From Deltaproteobacteria bacterium (lineage in GTDB: Bacteria > Myxococcota_A > UBA796 > UBA9615), in assembly GCA_029261955.1 (NCBI GenBank), contig JAJDAI010001194.1:1-6147 (forward strand): a stretch of DNA of 6,147 bases, in the 5' to 3' direction. A program made the translations under genes and the position numbers. Positions 1 to 4,787 of this stretch are shown here, piece after piece; the stretch's first letter is position 1; every line of letters begins with the position of its first letter. The notes under the pieces were generated by a model, which saw nothing but the letters and a program-made list of their open reading frames with translations, made no database searches and had not been told where the DNA came from.

Positions 1-338
1 GCGGCATCACGCAGCCGGCGCCTGCCGCGGCCGGGGAGCCCGTGCCCCCGATGGTCGCGCTGCTGGGCATGACCGGGGCGCTGGAGAAGGCCTTCAAGGG
101 CGTCGAGCCCGAGAAGCCCGGGACCTGGGTCCACCTGCGCCAGACCGGGGTCTTCTACCGACCCATCGAGGCCGGCCTCGCGATGCGCTGCCGCATCCAG
201 GGCGGCCGCACCGTGGTGCGCAACGCGAAGATGGGCGCGCACGTCACGATCCCCTTCGTGGTCGAGGCGACCGCCGACGGGGAGCTCGTGGCGACGGGAT
301 CCTGTGTGCTGCTCTACGCGTTCAAGGAGGAGGCGTGA
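1..338 (+). CDS. MaoC-like / hot-dog-fold acyl dehydratase, 3' part only
   Basis: This reading frame is open from the left edge (first full codon at base 3) to a TGA at 336-338, so 111 C-terminal residues are seen and the true start lies upstream. An in-frame GTG at 42 is possible but unlikely as the start, because coding character continues before it. The visible part has a short helix-like stretch (VALLGMTGALEKAF). It then shows the pattern 'VHLRQTGVFYRPIEAGLAM', a run of beta strands, and a closing 'ELVATGSCVLLYAF' strand. This matches the second half of MaoC / FAS1-type hot-dog dehydratases, which hydrate or dehydrate acyl-CoA or acyl-ACP thioesters in the cytoplasm. The catalytic Asp/His motif of that family would lie upstream of the window, so activity cannot be judged. 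The stop overlaps the next gene's ATG by one base. A thioesterase-like hot-dog protein is the main alternative. Confidence 0.5.
   Translation, partial: GITQPAPAAAGEPVPPMVALLGMTGALEKAFKGVEPEKPGTWVHLRQTGVFYRPIEAGLAMRCRIQGGRTVVRNAKMGAHVTIPFVVEATADGELVATGSCVLLYAFKEEA
324..333 (+). promoter_or_regulatory. Strong ribosome binding site for the acidic lipoprotein
   Basis: AAGGAGGAGG lies inside the last codons of the dehydratase gene. The AAGGAGG core ends 7 bases before the ATG at 338, which favours that start over the GTG at 335, where spacing would be about 4 bases. The lipoprotein can therefore initiate independently as well as by coupling. Confidence 0.7.
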
Positions 339-748
339 TGATCCGTTCGACCTGGGCCTGTCTGCTGGTCCTGCTGCTCGCCCTCGCGGGCTGCTCCACG
401 GAGGAGGGCACCGAGGCCGGCAGCTGCTCCGACAACCAGGACAACGACGGCGATGGGCTCATCGACTGCGACGACGAGGGCTGCTTCGGCGGCTTTGAGT
501 GTGGTGTGGACGACGACGACTCGGCGGATGACGACGTCTCGGTGGATGACGACGACTCGGCGGATGACGACGACGCGGTGGATGACGACGACTCTTCGGA
601 CGACGACGACTCTTCGGACGACGACGACTCGGCGGACGACGACGACTCCGCGGACGACGACGACGCGGTGGACGACGACGACTCGGCGGACGACGACGAC
701 TCGGCGGACGACGACGACTCGGCGGACGACGACGACTCGAGCCGTTGA
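338..748 (+). CDS. Small lipoprotein with Asp-rich metal-binding-like loop and DDDDSA repeats
   Basis: The protein has 136 residues. Residues 1-19 form a lipoprotein signal peptide (hydrophobic core CLLVLLLALAG) with a lipobox L16-A17-G18-C19, so the mature protein should be lipid-anchored on the periplasmic or outer side of a membrane. Residues 30-55 carry five cysteines (C30, C44, C49 and C55, plus the lipidated C19 before them) around D35-N-D37-G-D39-G-L-I-D43. This is a DxDxDGxxD spacing like calcium-binding loops, and similar loops are common in myxobacterial surface lipoproteins. Residues 58-135 are thirteen 6-residue units, mostly DDDDSA, ending in one Arg. No enzymatic domain is visible. 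The acidic tail is probably disordered and could bind divalent cations or act as a spacer; this is inference. ATG 338 was chosen for its AAGGAGG spacing. The gene overlaps its upstream and downstream neighbours by one base each. Confidence 0.8.
   Translation: MIRSTWACLLVLLLALAGCSTEEGTEAGSCSDNQDNDGDGLIDCDDEGCFGGFECGVDDDDSADDDVSVDDDDSADDDDAVDDDDSSDDDDSSDDDDSADDDDSADDDDAVDDDDSADDDDSADDDDSADDDDSSR
509..742 (+). repeat. In-frame tandem repeat, 13 units of 18 bp (DDDDSA)
   Basis: There are thirteen contiguous 18-bp units with consensus GACGACGACGACTCGGCG, each encoding four Asp (three in unit 2) and two small residues. Unit endings run SA, SV, SA, AV, SS, SS, SA, SA, AV, SA, SA, SA, SS. Units 2-5 begin with GAT, while unit 1 and units 6-13 begin with GAC. 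Units 10-12 (671-724) are identical. Because the period is a multiple of three, unit gain or loss keeps the frame, so the array may vary in length between strains. Confidence 0.95.
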
Positions 749-1137
749 TGAGCACGGACTCCGAGGCCGTGACTCACGGCGTGCGCGTCCGGGTGCGGTC
801 CCGCTACCTGCCCCAGCGCAGCAGCCCCGAGGCCGGGGAGTGGTTCTTCATCTACACCGTTCGCATCGAGAACGAGGGCGAGCACAGCGTCCAGCTGCTC
901 AGCCGCCACTGGATCATCACCGACGGCGACGGCCGCATCGAGGAAGTCCGGGGCCCCGGGGTCGTCGGCGTCCAGCCCACCCTCCAGGCCGGTCAGGCCT
1001 TCGAGTACACCTCCTTCTGCCCGCTGCCCACGCCCGTCGGGTCCATGCACGGCACCTTCCAGATGGTCGGCGCCGGCGGAGACTTCGACGCGCAGGTCGC
1101 CACCTTCACCCTGTCCGAACCCCTCGCCTTCAACTGA
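748..1137 (+). CDS. apaG: ApaG-family protein (DUF525)
   Basis: The product has 129 residues, close to the usual length of about 125 for ApaG. The whole protein is the single ApaG beta-sandwich (fibronectin-III-like) domain. Recognisable stretches are RVRSRYLPQRSSPE near residues 15-28, FIYTVRIENEG at 34-44, VQLLSRHWIITDGDG at 48-62, and the hallmark GPGVVGVQPTLQAGQAFEYTS at 69-89. GSMHGTFQM follows at about 98-106. Family members are cytoplasmic. Mutants in enteric bacteria are linked to cobalt/magnesium handling (corD), but the molecular role is unclear. In enterobacteria apaG sits beside ksgA and apaH; here it sits instead behind an acidic lipoprotein and a dehydratase. The ATG at 748 shares its A with the previous TGA (TGATG). 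There is no clear Shine-Dalgarno, so translation probably depends on coupling. Confidence 0.93.
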   Translation: MSTDSEAVTHGVRVRVRSRYLPQRSSPEAGEWFFIYTVRIENEGEHSVQLLSRHWIITDGDGRIEEVRGPGVVGVQPTLQAGQAFEYTSFCPLPTPVGSMHGTFQMVGAGGDFDAQVATFTLSEPLAFN

Positions 1138-1141
1138 GCTC

Positions 1142-1168
1142 CGGGGGCCCGCCTACAGGGCTCCCCCG
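1142..1168 (+). terminator. GC-rich hairpin after apaG, possible terminator
   Basis: CGGGGGCCC (1142-1150) can pair with GGGCTCCCCCG (1158-1168) around a 7-base loop. This gives nine G-C pairs with a CT bulge. It begins 4 bases after the apaG stop. No T-tract follows, so it is not a textbook intrinsic terminator. It may instead slow transcription, protect a 3' end or partly separate apaG from the FKBP gene. Confidence 0.45.
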
Positions 1169-1205
1169 ACCGCTTCACCCCATGCTCCCGACCTACGGAG
1201 TCTTC

Positions 1206-2150
1206 ATGCGTCTGTCCGCCCTCCTCTTCGCCGTCTTCCTCGCTGCCTGCGGCAGCTCCGAGGACGCCCCCAAGACCGACGAGCCTGAGAAGGCTCCTGC
1301 GACCGAGGCCAAGCCGGCCGAGGCACCCGCGGTGCCGAAGGGCCCCACGTCCATGGAGGCACCCGCCGATGTGGCCGCGCCGCCCGCCGACGCCAAGACC
1401 AGCGAGAGCGGCCTGGCCTGGAAGGTCATCACGCCCGCGACCTGCGACGCGAAGCCTTCGCCCAAGGCCACGGTCACCGTGCACTACTCGGGCTGGACGA
1501 CCGACGGTCGGAACTTCGACAGCTCGCACAAGCGGGGCAAGCCCACGACCTTCCCCCTGAACAAGGTCATCTCGGGTTGGACCGAGGGCCTGCAGCTGAT
1601 GTGCCCCGGTGAGACCACGCGCTTCTGGATCCCCGAGGACCTGGCCTACAAGGGCCGGAAGGGCGCGCCCGCCGGCATGCTCGTCTTCGACGTCGAGCTG
1701 ATCAGCATCAAGGAGCCGCCGCCGCCGATCCCCGCCCCTGCGGACGTCGCCGCCGCCCCGGCTGCGGCCAAGGTGACCGAGAGCGGCCTGGCCTGGACCA
1801 TGCTCCAGGAGGCCGATGGCGCGACCCCCGCCGCCGCGGACCGTGTGCGCGTGGACTACACGGGCTGGACCACCGACGGCGAGATGTTCGACAGCTCGGT
1901 GCAGCGCGGCCGCCCCGCCGTCTTCCCGCTGAACAAGGTCATCGCCGGGTGGACCGAAGGCCTCCAGCTCCTGAAGGTCGGCGAGAAGGCCCGCTTCTGG
2001 ATCCCCGAGTCCCTCGCCTACAAGGGCCGCCCCGGCGCGCCCGCCGGCATGCTCGTCTTCGACGTGGAGCTCCTCGAGATCCTGCCCCCGCCGAAGCCCC
2101 GCATCGACGTCAATAGCGAGCCGAAGCCCAAGAAGGCCGCGGGCGAGTAG
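1206..2150 (+). CDS. Lipoprotein with two FKBP-type peptidyl-prolyl cis-trans isomerase domains
   Basis: The protein has 314 residues. Residues 1-15 form a lipoprotein signal peptide with lipobox L12-A-A-C15, followed by an Ala/Pro/Glu/Lys-rich linker to about residue 62. Two FKBP domains follow, at about 66-168 and 191-293, separated by a Pro/Ala linker. Each keeps the FKBP pocket residues: Y94, F104-D105, F116, V121-I122, W125, Y148 and F161 in the first, and Y218, F228-D229, F240, V245-I246, W249, Y272 and F285 in the second. The expected role is catalysing prolyl isomerisation and assisting folding of exported proteins, anchored in the cell envelope. The start at 1206 is set by GGAG at 1197-1200 and the signal peptide. 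An in-frame ATG at 1182 would add eight residues before that signal. The two domains are a recent internal duplication. Only the first has cysteines (C80, C133). The C-terminal tail is Lys/Pro-rich. Confidence 0.93.
   Translation: MRLSALLFAVFLAACGSSEDAPKTDEPEKAPATEAKPAEAPAVPKGPTSMEAPADVAAPPADAKTSESGLAWKVITPATCDAKPSPKATVTVHYSGWTTDGRNFDSSHKRGKPTTFPLNKVISGWTEGLQLMCPGETTRFWIPEDLAYKGRKGAPAGMLVFDVELISIKEPPPPIPAPADVAAAPAAAKVTESGLAWTMLQEADGATPAAADRVRVDYTGWTTDGEMFDSSVQRGRPAVFPLNKVIAGWTEGLQLLKVGEKARFWIPESLAYKGRPGAPAGMLVFDVELLEILPPPKPRIDVNSEPKPKKAAGE
1662..2065 (+). repeat. Internal duplication within the FKBP gene (identical 32-bp copies at its ends)
   Basis: The 32 bases at 1662-1693 recur exactly at 2034-2065, 372 bases (124 codons) downstream. 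They encode the GAPAGMLVFDV strand of each FKBP domain. Shorter identical blocks also recur: GAGAGCGGCCTGGCCTGGA near 1405 and 1780, and CTGAACAAGGTCATC near 1557 and 1929. The linker before each domain (PADVAA..) is copied too, so the duplicated unit was linker plus domain. Confidence 0.85.
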
Positions 2151-2157
2151 CTCGGGT

Positions 2158-3093
2158 TCAGGCGCGGGTCTCCTCGAGGAAGCTCTCCTCGAGGCTGCGC
2201 CCGCGCTGAACCGCCCGCACCGCGACGCCCGCCGCGGCCAGCGTCCCGGCGACCGCGATGGACGCCTGGTCGAGGTCCGACTCGGCGGGCGCGCGGTGCA
2301 GCAGCAGCGAGCCGCCCTCCCGCTGCTCCCAGAGGAGCTCGTGCCCCGGGAGCTGCTCGCGCAGCCTCTCCAGCGGCGGCTCGCCCGGACCCAGCGTCCA
2401 GGTGACGACCTGCCTCTGACCCGTGACCTCGGCCACGGTGCCCTGGCGCACGCAGCGCCCCGACTCCATCAGCACCACCCAGTCGCAGATCCGCTCGAGC
2501 TCCACCAGGTTGTGGCTGCTCACGATGAGCGTGGAGTTGCCGCGCAGGGCCACCAGCTCCTCGCGGAGCGACGCGGCCTGCACGGGATCGAGCCCCGCCG
2601 TCGGCTCGTCCAGCAGCACCAGCTCGGGTGATCCGAGCAGGGCCGAGGCGACGGCGAGCCGCCGCCGCATGCCGTGCGATAGGCTGCCGACCAGGGACTC
2701 ACGCCGGTCTCCCAGCCGGACCCCACGCAGCACCCGGTCCGCCTCGCTGCGCGCAGTGGTCCGATCCAGGCCCTGCAGCCGCCCCATGTAGTGCAGGAAC
2801 TCCAGCGCCGTGAGCTTCCCCTGGATCTCGGCGTCCTGCGGCAACACGCCGACGCGGCCCTTCAAGCGAGCTGCGTCGAAGGGGCCCGAGCCCAGCAGAT
2901 CGACGGAGCCCTCGTCGGCGACCAGGAAGCCGCAGACCACCGAGTAGAGCGTGGTCTTGCCTGCGCCGTTGGGGCCGACGAGGCCGCAGAGGGCGCCCGC
3001 CGGAAAGCGGCAGTCGAGGCCATCGAGGGCCCAGGGGGCACGGCGCCCGTAGCGCTTGCGCAGCCCGCTCACGCGCAGGGCATCAAGGCTCAC
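2158..3093 (-). CDS. ABC-2 type transporter ATP-binding subunit
   Basis: The protein has 311 residues. It is the cytoplasmic ATPase that would power the adjacent permease. Motifs in order are Walker A GPNGAGKTT (40-48), Q-loop LPQD with Q86, signature LSHGM (138-142, the common variant of LSGGQ), Walker B LVLLDEP (158-164) with catalytic E163, D-loop AGLD (166-169) and switch His SSH with H194. All key residues are intact. After the core, about 80 residues (230-311) form a C-terminal accessory domain ending in SLEESFLEE, typical of ABC-2 exporter ATPases (CcmA/NatA-like, DUF4162-like tail). The GTG start at 3093 overlaps the permease stop as GTGA, with GGAGGA (3103-3098) four bases before it. 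The same frame stays open farther upstream, but there it is antisense-like shadow of the permease gene. The substrate cannot be told. Confidence 0.93.
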   Translation of the reverse strand: MSLDALRVSGLRKRYGRRAPWALDGLDCRFPAGALCGLVGPNGAGKTTLYSVVCGFLVADEGSVDLLGSGPFDAARLKGRVGVLPQDAEIQGKLTALEFLHYMGRLQGLDRTTARSEADRVLRGVRLGDRRESLVGSLSHGMRRRLAVASALLGSPELVLLDEPTAGLDPVQAASLREELVALRGNSTLIVSSHNLVELERICDWVVLMESGRCVRQGTVAEVTGQRQVVTWTLGPGEPPLERLREQLPGHELLWEQREGGSLLLHRAPAESDLDQASIAVAGTLAAAGVAVRAVQRGRSLEESFLEETRA

Positions 3094-3998
3094 AGGTTCC
3101 TCCGTCGGAAGAGGGGCCAGGGGAGCAAGGCAGCCACGAAGCCGAGCAGCGGGAGCAGCGCGCCCGAGGCGGCCCACTCCATGCCGGGGCCCCAGAGGTC
3201 GAGCACGTAGGTCTGGGGCAGCACCGGCTCGGCGATGGCCTTGAGGATGGGCCACTCCGCCATGGTCTCTGTGCGCAGCCCCCCCCAGGCCATCCAGCTG
3301 AGCACGGCGGCGAAGAGCGCGAGGCTGCGCGCCACGTTCACGGTGGACGTCAGCTGCGAGGCGGCGACGCCCAGCCCCAGGAAAGGCAGCGACCACAGCC
3401 ACAGCCGGGGCGTGGCCTCCAGCAGCGTGCTGAGCTGCCGCACCGGCGGCTGATCGACCATCGCGAAGGTCGCCACGCACCAGGTTCCGGCGACCGCGGC
3501 CAGCGCCCCGGCGGCGAGCAGCACGGCCTGGCCGACCCAGCGCCCCGTGACCAGCTCCAGGCGCCCGGTGCGCACCAACTCGAAGCGAATGGATCGGTCG
3601 CGGGCGTCGGGCGCGATGGCCTCGGCCCCCAGGGCGACGGCGAGGAAGGGCAGCACCCCCAGCGCGAACCAGAAGTGCACGAGCGTGAGGATGGGCTGGT
3701 CCATCGCCCAGCCCGCCAGCTCGGGGCGGCTCACGAGGCCGTTGACGATGCTCTCGAGGTTGCCGTTCTCCCGCATCGAGTCGAGCATCGCGCCGGGCTT
3801 GGTCACCCGGGGCACAGACAGCAGGTCCGCCGTCTCATTCTCGATCTGGAGCAGGATCCGGGTGAAGACGTAGGTCGCTCCCGTGGACGCGAGCAGGTAG
3901 AGCACGCACAGCGCCAGCGCGCTCTTCGTGCGCACCGCCCGGGCCAGGGTGAATCGCGCGACCAGGCCCGCGTCGCGCAGGGATCGCAGCGCGCTCAC
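3090..3998 (-). CDS. ABC-2 type transporter permease
   Basis: The protein has 302 residues with about six hydrophobic segments, near 27-49, 103-127, 155-180, 198-217, 223-240 and 276-296. A segment of about 50 polar residues between the first and second lies probably outside the cytoplasm. Before the third membrane segment, the stretch GAEAIAPDARDRSIRFELVRTGRLELVTGRW (about 124-154) matches the ABC-2 coupling region, usually 'ERExGTLxxLLxxPxxR..xxxGK'. It should form the membrane channel of an exporter or membrane-remodelling ABC system with the ATPase encoded just downstream. The start is GTG 3998, overlapping the preceding gene's TGA as GTGA. Its ribosome site is weak (GACGAGAG), so coupling is likely. 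The C-terminus ends in basic RRRNL on the cytoplasmic side. Only one permease gene is present, so the transporter would be a homodimer or pair with a product encoded elsewhere. Confidence 0.88.
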   Translation of the reverse strand: MSALRSLRDAGLVARFTLARAVRTKSALALCVLYLLASTGATYVFTRILLQIENETADLLSVPRVTKPGAMLDSMRENGNLESIVNGLVSRPELAGWAMDQPILTLVHFWFALGVLPFLAVALGAEAIAPDARDRSIRFELVRTGRLELVTGRWVGQAVLLAAGALAAVAGTWCVATFAMVDQPPVRQLSTLLEATPRLWLWSLPFLGLGVAASQLTSTVNVARSLALFAAVLSWMAWGGLRTETMAEWPILKAIAEPVLPQTYVLDLWGPGMEWAASGALLPLLGFVAALLPWPLFRRRNL

Positions 3999-4720
3999 GG
4001 GCTCTCGTCCGCGTCCGCCCCGATGTCCTCGAGCACGTCGATCAGGGAAGGGGACACGTGGTTGAAGGGGTTCGCGGCGTCCTGGCCGAGGTTGCTGCGC
4101 TGCTCGCCGTCCAGGAGCCGCAGCACCCGGTCCTCGGCCACCAGCATCGCGTCGAGGGCTTCTGCGGCGAACTCCATCGCCTCGCGCCGGTCGGGCTCCC
4201 GCCCCCCGACGACCATCTCGGCCATGCCGCCCGCCAGCTCCTCGAGGGACGCGTTCATGTCGGCGTAGACGCCATCGACCTGGTCCGTCTGGCTGGGATC
4301 GAGGTCGGCCTCCTCGACGAGGGCCGCGCGGGCCTGGGCGCGGCGCAGCTCGAGGGCGGAGCGGGCCAGGTCCATCTCCTCGCCGTTGGCGAGGGTGTCG
4401 CGCAGGCCGTCCTGGATCTCGTCCTTCGCGGCGTCCTCTTCGGCTTCGAGATCGGCCAGCGCCGCTTCGACTTCGGGATCGGTCGGCTCGCGCAGGACCC
4501 GGGGCTCGGCCAGCTTGGGCGCCGCAGCGACCAGGGGGACGCTGCCGTCGCGCGCGCCACCGAAGAAGGTGGCGAGGTCCTTGCCCACGGTGTTCTTGCA
4601 GCGCTCGACGTCCACCGCGTCGATGGTGTTCATCATCGCGGTCAGCTCGGCGCGGGGGCCGACCCCTCCCGCGATCAGACCAATGAGCAGAGCCACGGCC
4701 GCTACGGCGATCTCACGCAT
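3995..4720 (-). CDS. Membrane-anchored helix-rich protein with two LDxxQ motifs, function unknown
   Basis: The protein has 241 residues, and I do not recognise it as a named family. Residues 3-20 are a hydrophobic N-terminal anchor or signal (AVAAVALLIGLIAGGV), so the rest probably faces the periplasm. Residues 83-136 are very rich in Glu, Ala, Leu and Arg and look like a long helix or coiled coil. Two motifs, L140-D-P-S-Q144 and L203-D-G-E-Q207 (the latter in 'RLLDGEQR'), lie 63 residues apart in helical sequence. They resemble the paired LTxxQ motifs of Spy/CpxP-like periplasmic chaperones and metal-resistance proteins. That link is inference. The ATG at 4720 was chosen because AGGAGG sits seven bases before it; a TTG at 4738 in the same frame lies upstream of that site. 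Its stop overlaps the permease start as GTGA, so it is the first gene of the ABC operon and probably an accessory subunit. Confidence 0.8.
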   Translation of the reverse strand: MREIAVAAVALLIGLIAGGVGPRAELTAMMNTIDAVDVERCKNTVGKDLATFFGGARDGSVPLVAAAPKLAEPRVLREPTDPEVEAALADLEAEEDAAKDEIQDGLRDTLANGEEMDLARSALELRRAQARAALVEEADLDPSQTDQVDGVYADMNASLEELAGGMAEMVVGGREPDRREAMEFAAEALDAMLVAEDRVLRLLDGEQRSNLGQDAANPFNHVSPSLIDVLEDIGADADESP

Positions 4721-4725
4721 TCCCG

Positions 4726-4733
4726 TTCCTCCT
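4726..4733 (-). promoter_or_regulatory. Strong ribosome binding site of the ABC operon
   Basis: On the minus strand AGGAGGAA reads from 4733 to 4726. AGGAGG ends seven bases before the ATG at 4720. This is the best Shine-Dalgarno in the operon and decides the start of its first gene. The two genes behind it have only a weak site or a closely spaced one. Confidence 0.75.
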
Positions 4734-4771
4734 GGCAAGGCTCCTCGATCCGCTGCGAGCGCCGACTGAAC

Positions 4772-4781
4772 ACGCTACCTT
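4772..4781. promoter_or_regulatory. Candidate bidirectional promoter with overlapping -10 elements
   Basis: In the 67-base divergent gap, the plus strand reads TACCTT at 4776-4781 and the minus strand reads TAGCGT from 4777 to 4772. Both fit TAnnnT and share the TA at 4776-4777. A plus-strand start would fall at about 4788, exactly the GTG of the radical SAM gene. A minus-strand start near 4765 would give a leader of about 45 bases. A weak -35-like CTGCGA (4753-4758) stands 17 bases before the plus element; none is clear for the minus side. The match is short and could be chance. Confidence 0.35.
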
Positions 4782-4787
4782 GAGCCC

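Noticed and set aside
42..338. Complete 98-residue protein starting at GTG 42
   Set aside because: The frame stays open to the left edge, there is no ribosome site before GTG 42, and the fold would lack its first half.
322..1050. Minus-strand open frame of 242 codons with SSSSAE repeats
   Set aside because: It is the antisense reading of the Asp repeat and of apaG, both of which match known patterns on the plus strand. It has no recognisable domain or ribosome site.
453..1205. Long in-frame extension upstream of the FKBP lipoprotein
   Set aside because: It runs through the lipoprotein and apaG in another frame and gives Thr/Arg-rich low-complexity sequence. The signal peptide and GGAG site place the start at 1206.
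2171..2195. Two CCTCGAGG palindromes 15 bases apart as an operator
   Set aside because: They lie in the ATPase's last codons and encode the repeated LEE of its SLEESFLEE tail, a common ending in this family, so coding explains them.
3094..3480. Longer N-terminus for the ATPase
   Set aside because: The ABC domain begins just after GTG 3093, which has a ribosome site and overlaps the permease stop. The extra sequence is Ala/Arg-rich shadow of the permease gene.
4058..4783. Plus-strand open frame of 241 codons opposite the anchored protein gene
   Set aside because: It is a GC-rich antisense shadow. The minus-strand frame has a membrane anchor, a strong ribosome site and operon overlap.
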